Assembly (NCBI GenBank): GCA_902500715.1
Contig: CABVRO010000016.1
Coordinates: forward strand, 1 to 40,514
From: an uncultured Nitrospira sp.
GTDB taxonomy: Bacteria > Nitrospirota > Nitrospiria > Nitrospirales > Nitrospiraceae
Reading direction: 5' to 3'
Length of the DNA stretch: 40,514 bases
Of this stretch, positions 17,749 to 24,662 are shown piece after piece. Within the stretch, counting starts at the first letter, position 1. Every line of letters begins with the position of its first letter. The translations under genes were made by a program, and so were the position numbers. The notes beneath the pieces were generated by a model. It worked only from the letters and a program-made list of their open reading frames with translations, was not told the origin of the DNA and did no database searches.

Positions 17749-18165
17749 ATGAACGCCCTTCGTCCGGTCATCGCCCTTTTTGTCGCTCTGATCGCGTTGG
17801 AAGGTATCCTCTATATGGCGGAATCAACCGCCTCGCTTTCAACTATTCGTGAGGGAGTGTTAGTAGGGTTCCTTTTCGGTTTTCCGACGCTGTTGGTCGG
17901 CGGGCTTCTCGTGATCCGTCAGCACTGGGTCGTAATGGCAACCGTCATGTACAGTACTATTGCCTTGGCGCTCGATCTCGCCACCATCGTCCAGGAAGCA
18001 AGTCAGGCGTCCCCTCGCCCGCTCATCCTGGCACTCACACTGGGTAGCAGCCTTCTCAACTTCCTCATCATGATCCTCGGAGGCCGTTGCGCGCTTTCAC
18101 TCCGGCCGGACGAAAGGCCTCCAGCAGCCCCCCATCCCAATCTTCAATTCCCCTCTTCATCCTAA
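17749..18165 (+). CDS. Small polytopic membrane protein of unknown function
   Basis: 138 residues from the ATG at 17749; a GTG at 17719 would add ten residues. Neither start has a good ribosome site. Four hydrophobic segments are visible at about 5-24, 34-53, 60-80 and 93-110, followed by a Pro-rich hydrophilic tail. No family motif is recognised. The last 98 bases overlap the 3' end of the O-methyltransferase remnant on the opposite strand, which suggests that one of the two reading frames is decayed or run-on. Confidence 0.6.
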   Translation: MNALRPVIALFVALIALEGILYMAESTASLSTIREGVLVGFLFGFPTLLVGGLLVIRQHWVVMATVMYSTIALALDLATIVQEASQASPRPLILALTLGSSLLNFLIMILGGRCALSLRPDERPPAAPHPNLQFPSSS

Positions 18166-18466
18166 CCGGTCTGATCTTTACGACACCCGCGGCGCGAAGC
18201 CACTCGGCTGTTTCACTGAATGAATAGGTATGTCCAGCAGATGTACACAGCAGCATGCTCACGGCGAATAGTCTAGCTTCTTCGGGATAGGAGTCTCCTC
18301 GGTCGTGAAGAAATGCACGCTGCATGATCAGTCGTTCGCCTGGGAATAACACGGAATACAATCGCCGAAACAGCGCTTGGCTCCCACCGAGAGTCTGAGC
18401 CAACTTCGGGGTAGACCGGTTCCCTGACCCCATTGCGGCAAAGAGATTCAGCTTAAGCAGTAACAA
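18068..18466 (-). pseudogene. Remnant of an O-methyltransferase with large internal deletion
   Basis: The 132-codon frame reads like two ends of a hydroxyneurosporene/acetylserotonin-type O-methyltransferase joined together. The first third (LFAAMGSGNRSTPKLAQTLG, then SQALFRRLYSVL) resembles the dimerisation winged helix. The frame then passes straight to the end of the Rossmann domain: FPGERLIMQRAFLHD, AVSMLLCTSAGHTYSFSETAEWLRAAG. The SAM-binding motif I and most of the catalytic domain, perhaps 150-200 residues, are missing. The C-terminal run-on RPAGVKARNGLRGS overlaps a gene on the other strand. A functional mini-protein is possible but unlikely. Confidence 0.6.
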
Positions 18467-18565
18467 TCACACGCGGCTATCGGTAGGCAGCAAGGACATG
18501 ACGAAAGGTTTCAATACTGGTGATGGGAGACGTATCACGAAGTAACCCGGCTGAATTGTCTCGTG

Positions 18566-19003
18566 CTATGGCTGAATCTTGAATAGATTCTGACACCAGC
18601 GCACGGCAGCCAGGATCTCATCAAACCGATCAAAGTCGACTGTCTTGTGGAACGTAATAGCGACATATTCGTCATTCATTTCGGTCTGTTCGACGAAGCC
18701 CACCTTTAGCAGAGCAGAACGCTTCTTAGACACCGCAGGACCCAGAAAGTATTTGGCCTGTTTCGCCACTTCATCGGTACCCAGGTCTTCGGTTGTCCCA
18801 TCGCACATCAGGCTCTTCACATCGTCCATGGCGATTCCGTGCTGACAGAGGAGTTGTCCGTCCGACCGCACCTCCAACAGCCACCCATCATCCCCCAGAT
18901 CGAGCGTCAGGGCTCCACCGGGCTCCAGCTCATAAAATTGCGGAACCGCACTCACCAGCCATGCTCGAGCCTGTTCCCATGATGGAAGCGCGACGGTATT
19001 CAT
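18566..19003 (-). CDS. Protein of unknown function, TPR-gene partner
   Basis: 145 residues, soluble, acidic, no signal peptide. It starts with an ATG that overlaps the TGA of the upstream TPR gene (ATGA, 19000-19003), so translation is coupled. The sequence has a beta-rich middle (GGALTLDLGDDGWLLEVRSDGQLLCQHG) and a C-terminal helix (FDEILAAVRWCQNLF), a plan recalling type III secretion chaperone/CesT-like or SRPBCC-type small domains, but the match is not firm. I do not assign a function. Confidence 0.7.
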   Translation of the reverse strand: MNTVALPSWEQARAWLVSAVPQFYELEPGGALTLDLGDDGWLLEVRSDGQLLCQHGIAMDDVKSLMCDGTTEDLGTDEVAKQAKYFLGPAVSKKRSALLKVGFVEQTEMNDEYVAITFHKTVDFDRFDEILAAVRWCQNLFKIQP

Positions 19004-19824
19004 GCGCGTGACTCCCGAGGCTGGAGAGTCGGGTCTTCGGCGTCTAAACGAGCGCGAAGCCGTTCGAGGCGAGTCACATTCTCAGCTAGTTTAGGGAGAT
19101 CGTACTTACGATCCATACGCACCACCTGCTCCAGTAACTGAACGGCCATCTGCAGTTGGCCCAAATCTTCGTAGCATTGGGCGAGAACGTAACGGGCACC
19201 GCCTGTACGCAGTTCATCTCGACTTCGCTCCGCGATTGATTGACTGGTATGGCAACAAGCAATGGCGTCATCATAGCGCTTTTGGATGGCAAAGGTCCGC
19301 CCCATCATCCGCCAGGCATCGGCGACGCCTCCTTGATTGTTGAGACGGCGCATGAGCACCAGAGACTGCTCATAGTACCGTAGTGCCTCTTCGAACTGGC
19401 CTGTTTCACGCGCCACCAGGCCGAGATCGGAAAACAGCACCGCCTTTCCCAGTTCGTCATGTACCCGCGTCATGATATCGAGCGCCTCAAGGTAATAGGC
19501 TCTCGCTCGCTCCCACTCCCCGGCGTCGGCACGAAGATTCCCCAGATTGGCTAGGGTCGTCCCAATGCCCTTCTCGTCACCCAAAACCTTCTGCAACTCC
19601 AGCACTTCCTGATAGTAGCTCTGAGCCGATTCACGGCGACCACTGACCGCGCAAATATTGCCAAGATTGCCCAACGTCGCGCTCAAGGCGCGATGATCAC
19701 CGGTCAATCGATCACATTCCAGAGCCTTTGCATAACAGGCATAGGCATCCGTATAGTGGCCGCGCGCAAAATGCTCGTTGCCCTGACGATTGAGTTCCTC
19801 TGAGAGTCCGTTTCGAAGGGCCAT
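19000..19824 (-). CDS. Tetratricopeptide repeat protein
   Basis: 274 residues made almost wholly of TPR units from residue 10 on. Examples: GNEHFARGHYTDAYACYAKAL, LGNLGNICAVSGRRESAQSY, LANLGNLRADAGEWERARAY, LGLVARETGQFEEALRYYEQ, CYEDLGQLQMAVQLLEQVV. There is no signal peptide or membrane span, so a cytoplasmic scaffold role is expected. It lies between an MBL-fold gene, 6 nt upstream, and an ATGA-coupled unknown protein, which together form a likely operon. Confidence 0.88.
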   Translation of the reverse strand: MALRNGLSEELNRQGNEHFARGHYTDAYACYAKALECDRLTGDHRALSATLGNLGNICAVSGRRESAQSYYQEVLELQKVLGDEKGIGTTLANLGNLRADAGEWERARAYYLEALDIMTRVHDELGKAVLFSDLGLVARETGQFEEALRYYEQSLVLMRRLNNQGGVADAWRMMGRTFAIQKRYDDAIACCHTSQSIAERSRDELRTGGARYVLAQCYEDLGQLQMAVQLLEQVVRMDRKYDLPKLAENVTRLERLRARLDAEDPTLQPRESRA

Positions 19825-19830
19825 GCTTTC

Positions 19831-20427
19831 CTACGTCTGAAGCGCCTGTTCAACGGCCTGTTTGGCTCCGAATACGATGCTAGCGCCATCGCCCACAAGA
19901 ATCGAGTCGAAGTTATATTTCAACAAACGCCGAAGCCCGTCTCTCGCCTTCGTGATATCGGCGTATTTCTCCGGAGCCAGAAGGCCCAAGCTTCCCGCCG
20001 GTTTGCCAATTAACGCATCGCCGACGATCAACACGCCCTTCCCCTGCTGAATGTACAATGCCGACTCACCCGGAGATTTTTGATCACTCAGGTGAATGAC
20101 CCAAATACCGCCGGGCAACAACTCGCCGTCCTTGAATGTCTTGGACGGCTTCACATCCATCTCCGCGATATCCGCCTCAGGCACCTGTAGCCGGCAACGA
20201 AAATCGGCCTGGTACGACGCCGCCTCACGGACATGATCACGGTTAGTGACAATGATGTAATCCAGGGCGCCCTGGCGTCGAACAACTGTGTGGGCCTCGG
20301 CCGTCATCGGCGGCGGATCAACCAGAATCTTATGTTCCCCCACATTGAGAAATAGCCCGTTAAAATCGAGCTGCTTGTCCTCTGAAAACCAGGACCATTG
20401 CCAAATTCCGGGAAGGAGTTGTTTCAC
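19831..20427 (-). CDS. MBL-fold-like protein with degenerate metal site
   Basis: 198 residues with the layout of a metallo-beta-lactamase fold: LPGIWQW, NGLFLNVGEHKILVDPP, YIIVTNRDHVREA, WVIHLSDQKSPGESALYI, GVLIVGDALIGKPAG and SILVGDGASIVFG. The HxHxDH metal motif is replaced by T-N-R-D-H at 61-65, and the Gly-His ligand of the HTPGH region is replaced by SDQKSPGE, so most metal ligands are lost. It may be a binding protein or use another metal geometry. It is first of the MBL-TPR-unknown row. Confidence 0.75.
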   Translation of the reverse strand: MKQLLPGIWQWSWFSEDKQLDFNGLFLNVGEHKILVDPPPMTAEAHTVVRRQGALDYIIVTNRDHVREAASYQADFRCRLQVPEADIAEMDVKPSKTFKDGELLPGGIWVIHLSDQKSPGESALYIQQGKGVLIVGDALIGKPAGSLGLLAPEKYADITKARDGLRRLLKYNFDSILVGDGASIVFGAKQAVEQALQT

Positions 20428-20451
20428 AGATATCGCCTCACGTAGATGGGA

Positions 20452-20691
20452 TTACAACGCTGCCACCGCATCCTGGAGGGTCTTCGTGACCTTCGCACAG
20501 ATATCGGCTTCGCTGGGAAGATCGATGATATCGTCTTCCGACAGGGTAATGAACTTCCGATTCGGCCCCTTTGTGAGGGAAATAAGGAACATGCTGTTTG
20601 TGGGCTTGGTCGGAATCACCACCTGAACGGTCTGATCAATACCCTGCACGACTTCCAGAAACTTCTGCTTTCCCTCTTCCCATTCGTCCAT
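20452..20691 (-). CDS. Small conserved-looking protein of unknown function
   Basis: 79 residues from the ATG at 20689-20691, with AGAGGA six bases upstream; the longer frame to 20784 runs inside the thioredoxin-like gene and lacks support. The sequence is acidic at the start (MDEWEEGKQKFLEVVQG), then a beta-strand region (VQVVIPTKPTNSMFLISLT) and a C-terminal helix. It follows the thioredoxin-like gene by 19 nt and is probably co-transcribed with it. No family is recognised. Confidence 0.65.
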   Translation of the reverse strand: MDEWEEGKQKFLEVVQGIDQTVQVVIPTKPTNSMFLISLTKGPNRKFITLSEDDIIDLPSEADICAKVTKTLQDAVAAL

Positions 20692-20710
20692 GAATGATCC
20701 TCTTTTCCTG

Positions 20711-21256
20711 CTACATGGCTCCTGCGCCGGCTGGAGTAGAAGCTGCCAACAGCTTTTCCACTTCCTGGATGATGACCTCGGCACCTGCCAATTCCATATT
20801 GCCCACCCGCTGCCACCTGATCACACCGCGCTGATCGATGACATACACATTGGGAATGAACTTCCCGCCTCCATACAGTTTGTCGGTGGTCTTATTCGGG
20901 TCGAGCAAATAGGGGTAGGTTACCTTCACGGGAAAGGCACTCAAGAATTCGCCTACGCCCCGCTTGGAATCCCCCGACGAATTGACCCCGACAACGGCCA
21001 CATTCTTCCCAGCCATCGCCTCATGAACCTTTTGCAGATTGGTTCCTTGGGTCATACAGGGGTCACAAATATGAAACAGCCCGAGGACAACCACTTTCCC
21101 CTTTAATTGCTCAATCGAAACCGCATCGCCTGTTACGGACGTTAACGAGAAGGCCGGCGCCGGCTCTCCGACTTTAAAAAACCCGGCGGCGACTACATGG
21201 TGAGCGGCCCACAGATGCACCAAGACAATCGCAACTACTATGAGAACTCGCTTCAT
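20711..21256 (-). CDS. Exported thioredoxin/peroxiredoxin-fold protein (TlpA/ResA-like)
   Basis: 181 residues from the ATG at 21254-21256, with AAGGAGG six bases upstream. Residues 1-24 form a signal peptide. The mature part opens with FFKVGEPAPAFSL, typical of the redoxin family, and has the active site C-D-P-C at 64-67 in FHICDPCMTQ, then VVGVNSSGDS, and IPNVYVIDQRGVIRW with the cis-Pro. Such periplasmic oxidoreductases reduce disulfides, for example in cytochrome c maturation. The CDPC pair is an uncommon variant of CxxC. It lies 190 nt downstream of the nucleotidyltransferase gene, on the same strand. Confidence 0.88.
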   Translation of the reverse strand: MKRVLIVVAIVLVHLWAAHHVVAAGFFKVGEPAPAFSLTSVTGDAVSIEQLKGKVVVLGLFHICDPCMTQGTNLQKVHEAMAGKNVAVVGVNSSGDSKRGVGEFLSAFPVKVTYPYLLDPNKTTDKLYGGGKFIPNVYVIDQRGVIRWQRVGNMELAGAEVIIQEVEKLLAASTPAGAGAM

Positions 21257-21446
21257 CAGAGCCTCCTTCCTGAAACCAAGCCAATGATGGAAGCCAATAC
21301 TCCCTATGGCTGGTTCGCAGCAGTCAACAATCACTGCTGGTGATGCAAGCATCCTAGCATGCGTTTTTTTTCGGGAGCAACCACTTAGGGAGCAGGGCAT
21401 TTATCTATTGACGAAGGGGAAACGTTTCATGGCGGGAAGCCTACGA

Positions 21447-22742
21447 TCAGCCGGAGCTCTGCAACCATCGCACGACTGCTTCACGCATCCGGACAGAAAG
21501 AAGCCATTTGGCGATAATCCGATGAAACGGTTTCAAACAGATGGCCAGCATACGAAGTCGTCGTTGAAACCGGAACCAGGGCAACGAACGGGTGAGCACC
21601 GCTGCTTCCGCACGACAGAGCGCAGCCCCCAATCTCCACCGCTCAAACCACGAATCTTTGAGGGTCATGTATAGAGCCTCTGCAGAATCTTCATGAATCC
21701 CATGACAAGGATTCTTCAACAGTTGCGTAGGCATCTTTCGAACGAGGATGGGGATGTCTGCATCTGCCTCTATCTCCTGAAGTATCGTCGGTGGGACGGC
21801 GGTATCGAGGAGGCTGTGAGCCACCGCCAGGCCGAGCAGGACCAACCGTCGACATCTCCACTCGTCTGCTTGAAACAGCACACGACTCCAATCTAAGGCC
21901 GGCCGCCGACGCACGAGCTCCGCCACATCGCAGACCCACTTCAACTGCTCCCAGGCATGTTTTGACCCATGCACGCAAAGAAGAATCAACAGATCCTCAG
22001 GACAGAGGCCCATCACCGATTTGGCTGGTAAGTGAACGGGTTTCAGTCTTTCCCAAAACACGCTCCGATCAAGCCGAAATCCGAAATGCCGGCGAGCCAT
22101 CACCCACTGAAGATCAACCGCAATAATGCTGTTTCGCCTCTGAAAAAAGTGGTACGGCTCCCCTGACTCCTCCCCGCTTCCCATGTCCTGGCTGGTCAGT
22201 TGATACCCCTGAGACCATAAGACCTTCCGAGCTTGAGGAATCGCTCCCTGCTCAACGATCAAATCGATATCCGCACATTCCCGTAAACCTAGATCGCCAT
22301 ACGCCGTCTGTGCAAGCGTGATGCCTTTAAAGGGAATCGCCGTCACCCCCTTAGCCGCCAACGCATCCAGTAAGGTCACGAGTTCTTTAGCCAACAAGCT
22401 ATTCAAAAGAGCGTTCGCTTGATTGTGCCGACGAAAAGCTTCGTGGATGGAAGAAGGCACGGCAGCCGGACAAATCGTGACAAGATTGCGATATACTAGC
22501 GGCGCCACGCCATGGGTTCTTGAGAGCTTCCAGACCAGCTCCCAATCAATTCCATCACAGGCCAAATCTGCTACTTCGACTCGAATAAACTCATTCATCG
22601 TCGTTCGCGCACAGAGTGCAAGTAATCGTCCCTCCGCATGCATGAGGGCCAAACCTGGCGCCGGCGTCATCCCCTTACGCGAGATACCTCCCAGACGAGA
22701 AGAGTTCCATTGTGCGACGGTGGACTTAGGACGCTGTCCCAT
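21447..22742 (-). CDS. Nucleotidyltransferase-family protein of the HprK/PqqD RiPP-like locus
   Basis: 431 residues; the first ~45 before ARTTMNEFIRVEVADL may be extra. It matches the nucleotidyltransferase group found with lasso-peptide and HPr-kinase-related cassettes: a helical lead (LVWKLSRTHGVAPLVYRNL), a helical block ending IPFKGITLAQTAYGDLG, then R-E-C-A-D-I-D-L-I-V with Asp158 and Asp160 as metal-binding carboxylates, and HGSKHAWEQLKWVCDVAEL. The family is thought to transfer nucleotidyl groups to small molecules or peptides; in lasso clusters a homologous gene accompanies the kinase. The start codon follows the kinase stop by one base, so the two are tightly coupled. Confidence 0.85.
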   Translation of the reverse strand: MGQRPKSTVAQWNSSRLGGISRKGMTPAPGLALMHAEGRLLALCARTTMNEFIRVEVADLACDGIDWELVWKLSRTHGVAPLVYRNLVTICPAAVPSSIHEAFRRHNQANALLNSLLAKELVTLLDALAAKGVTAIPFKGITLAQTAYGDLGLRECADIDLIVEQGAIPQARKVLWSQGYQLTSQDMGSGEESGEPYHFFQRRNSIIAVDLQWVMARRHFGFRLDRSVFWERLKPVHLPAKSVMGLCPEDLLILLCVHGSKHAWEQLKWVCDVAELVRRRPALDWSRVLFQADEWRCRRLVLLGLAVAHSLLDTAVPPTILQEIEADADIPILVRKMPTQLLKNPCHGIHEDSAEALYMTLKDSWFERWRLGAALCRAEAAVLTRSLPWFRFQRRLRMLAICLKPFHRIIAKWLLSVRMREAVVRWLQSSG

Positions 22743-22743
22743 G

Positions 22744-23784
22744 TCAGTTCTCTCTCCTTGCTTGCCGCTTCTCCAGAAGAGGCGTTACCAGCCATGGCAA
22801 CTCCAGGACATCGCGTCCGAAGTGGAGTCGATAACAGTCCGTTTGCTCGACCAGACGAACAAGTGCTTGAAACTCCTGGCGCGCTACCTCAGCGTCATAC
22901 ACGAGCAACGAATGCGGAAGGATCATCTCCAATGCCACCTTTTTGGGCAAGGGCTCCAGACAACTGTGTGAAGAATCGAGCACCTCGGGAAAGAGGATCA
23001 CGCTTGGCTCGCAAGGCTGGCCTAATGGCCCCGAATATATATCCTCAGCATGGAAATAGCGCTTAGGAACCCCTGCGTGAAGCACAGATGGCGGAGCCTC
23101 TCGCAGTTCAGGAAAGAACGATACGGTGTGATCGGTCACATTGATCTTGAGCGGATACGGGAGGATCTCCACACGCGTGCCACTGACCCGAAAGAACGGG
23201 TGATCGTCGGAGAGGTAACGATACCCTGCTCGCAGCAGGGATAGGAACGAGGTGGTTTTCCCCCGCCCACTGAAACCAGGAATCAACACCCCCTGCCCCT
23301 TGTGCTCCAGGGCAGTGGCATGAAACGTATACAATCCGCACCGCTTCAGAAGTTCCGTCATGGCAAAATGGACAAAACTCACCCGGATATCCGGCGCCAT
23401 GGCCTCCGGCCTCACCAGATAACCATGAGCAGCTTGCGAGGCTCCATCGATGACGACCAAACCTTGTTCATGAAAATCGGCAATCAATAGGCCGTTGTTT
23501 GAATATATGTCGCAGGACCATGTCCTCTTCCCATCAGGACCGATTACGAGGCCAGAGTCGCCATACAACAATTGCGCTGAACCGGAAATCCGGACCGGAA
23601 CATCCCCACGCCGCTCAATCGCGTCGAACTCCATCCGCATCGACGGAGCCACAACGGTGTCGCAGTGAAAGTGATGGAGTAACGCTTCAACGGAATGTGC
23701 CAACTCGGACGAATTGGTGGTGAATGTCATCTCTATGCCATGGACGGAGAGTAGAAGTTCCTTCATTGAAGACGCCATGAACAT
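22744..23784 (-). CDS. HPr kinase-related kinase (HprK-rel-A type)
   Basis: 346 residues. The kinase domain at about 145-250 has F-H-A-T-A-L-E, then the Walker A loop GFSGRGKTT at 170-178 and Y-L-S-D-D-H at 190-195, in the same order as HPr kinase/phosphorylase. The N-terminal 140 residues differ from true HprK. Related kinases occur in lasso clusters such as paeninodin, where they phosphorylate the precursor, and in the 'HPr-rel-A' cassette with PqqD and a nucleotidyltransferase. The ATG has AAGGAGAA upstream. It follows the precursor-like peptide gene by 115 nt, which holds a strong hairpin, and precedes the nucleotidyltransferase gene by one base. Confidence 0.87.
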   Translation of the reverse strand: MFMASSMKELLLSVHGIEMTFTTNSSELAHSVEALLHHFHCDTVVAPSMRMEFDAIERRGDVPVRISGSAQLLYGDSGLVIGPDGKRTWSCDIYSNNGLLIADFHEQGLVVIDGASQAAHGYLVRPEAMAPDIRVSFVHFAMTELLKRCGLYTFHATALEHKGQGVLIPGFSGRGKTTSFLSLLRAGYRYLSDDHPFFRVSGTRVEILPYPLKINVTDHTVSFFPELREAPPSVLHAGVPKRYFHAEDIYSGPLGQPCEPSVILFPEVLDSSHSCLEPLPKKVALEMILPHSLLVYDAEVARQEFQALVRLVEQTDCYRLHFGRDVLELPWLVTPLLEKRQARREN

Positions 23785-23840
23785 TACCGCTTCTCCTTTT
23801 CAGCCTTCTGCCTGTCGTCACTACCTTACAGGTATAGGGC

Positions 23841-23871
23841 GAGCTGGCCGGTCTACGTAACCGGCCAGCTC
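23841..23871 (-). terminator. Perfect 12-bp hairpin between precursor peptide and kinase genes
   Basis: GAGCTGGCCGGT (23841-23852) and ACCGGCCAGCTC (23860-23871) pair perfectly over a 7-nt loop, itself containing the palindrome TACGTA. There is no T run on the minus strand, so complete termination is unlikely. A stable hairpin directly after a short precursor gene commonly protects the 5' message or partly stops transcription, giving more peptide mRNA than enzyme mRNA. Confidence 0.65.
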
Positions 23872-23899
23872 CATAGCTCTCACTGGAGCGAGTGGCATG

Positions 23900-24013
23900 T
23901 TATACGGGTGTTCGATCCAGCACGCGGGACAACTGAATGGCCGTCACGTCGCGCAGCAACTCATGTTTCACGAGCGCCGGCTTGACGTATTCGGGTTTTA
24001 TCTGTCGCTCCAT
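23900..24013 (-). CDS. Lasso-type RiPP precursor-like peptide, 37 residues
   Basis: This gene is short and easily missed. ATG at 24011-24013, stop TAA at 23900-23902, with AAAGGAGGTGAG eight bases before the start. Residues 9-24 read YVKPALVKHELLRDVT. This fits the lasso leader pattern Y-x2-P-x-L-x3-G-x5-T in the positions of Tyr9, Pro12, Leu14 and Thr24; the Gly is replaced by Glu18. If, as in known lasso precursors, Thr is the penultimate leader residue, the core is IQLSRVLDRTPV, with Asp33 at core position 8, a standard macrolactam position. Ile at position 1 and a four-residue tail are unusual. Its start lies six bases after the stop of the PqqD-like gene, and its ribosome site overlaps that gene's end. 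Confidence 0.8.
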   Translation of the reverse strand: MERQIKPEYVKPALVKHELLRDVTAIQLSRVLDRTPV

Positions 24014-24019
24014 TCTCGC

Positions 24020-24337
24020 TCACCTCCTTTCTGTGTGAAGTAATCCTTCCTGCTCCAAAAGAACGATCAACTCCAACATATCGTCCTGAGCCTGCTGTTC
24101 AGACACGTCAAACCTGGCGCAGATTGTTGAGTGAATCTGCCGTAGCGACTGCTCCCCTTTGCACAAATCCCAGATGGTTGATCCGACAACATTAAGCGTG
24201 TAGTAGCGGCCGGAGCTCAGATTCAACAGCACACTTTCACCATCAAGAACCGTGCTGTGGACCTGTTCATCCTGCCTGGGAAACAGTTCTGACAATTCGA
24301 GCTGACGCTCACTCCACAGATGCACAGTGGCAGGCAT
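24020..24337 (-). CDS. PqqD-family peptide recognition protein (lasso B1-like)
   Basis: 105 residues, ATG with AGGAG eight bases upstream. The sequence has the PqqD/RRE pattern: V-L-D-G-E-S-V-L-L-N-L-S-S-G-R-Y-Y-T-L-N-V-V-G-S-T-I-W-D-L near 31-58 followed by a helical C-terminus (FDVSEQQAQDDMLELIVLLEQEGLL). These winged helices bind leader peptides; in lasso systems the B1 protein binds the Y-x2-P leader motif, which the adjacent peptide has. The N-terminal ~25 residues are extra. It is the first gene of the pqqD-like, peptide, kinase, nucleotidyltransferase group. Confidence 0.9.
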   Translation of the reverse strand: MPATVHLWSERQLELSELFPRQDEQVHSTVLDGESVLLNLSSGRYYTLNVVGSTIWDLCKGEQSLRQIHSTICARFDVSEQQAQDDMLELIVLLEQEGLLHTERR

Positions 24338-24662
24338 AGGGATACTCCTGGTTCAGATTGCTGGAAACATGTGACTGCTCCGATACCATCATTCGCTCCA
24401 CAACCGATTGTCCCGCGAAGGTTTGCTCTCCCCACGAGTAAACCCAGCACATCATTGCAAGATACGGGCAAAACTATCGTCATCACGCTCGTTTCGCCAT
24501 TCCCAGTGAGATTGGGATCCACCTCCCTTTAGGGGAGCTGGATTTTTTTCATCGAAAACGGATGTAACGGCCTAGGGCTGGGGGCGCTGATGGGTTTCAA
24601 AATTCGACTAGGCCCGCCAGGTCCAGCCGACACCAAAAGAGAGGGAATGTGCAGAGGAGCGC
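24338..24662. other. Gene-poor gap between the B2-like and PqqD-like genes
   Basis: 325 bases with no convincing gene. A minus-strand frame with many Cys (24223-24522) runs into the PqqD-like gene and is not supported. The region probably contains the promoter of the PqqD-like gene, but I cannot place -35/-10 boxes with confidence. It does contain a strong plus-strand terminator at 24518-24549. Confidence 0.6.
24518..24549 (+). terminator. Orphan plus-strand Rho-independent terminator
   Basis: TCCA-C-CTCCC, loop TTTAG, then GGGAG-C-TGGA (24518-24542): a 9-pair stem with one symmetric C/C mismatch, followed at once by seven T (24543-24549). It points along the plus strand, whereas all nearby genes are on the minus strand, so it could end an antisense RNA. 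On the minus strand it has no T run. Confidence 0.7.

Noticed and set aside
21342-21371. Short palindromes followed by eight T on the plus strand
   Set aside because: The only stems are 4-5 bp with very small or poor loops, and no plus-strand gene ends here, so I do not call a terminator.
24223-24522. Cys-rich 99-codon minus-strand frame that could be a RiPP precursor
   Set aside because: It overlaps 115 bases of the well-supported PqqD-like gene in another frame, its start lacks a good ribosome site, and no leader pattern is present.
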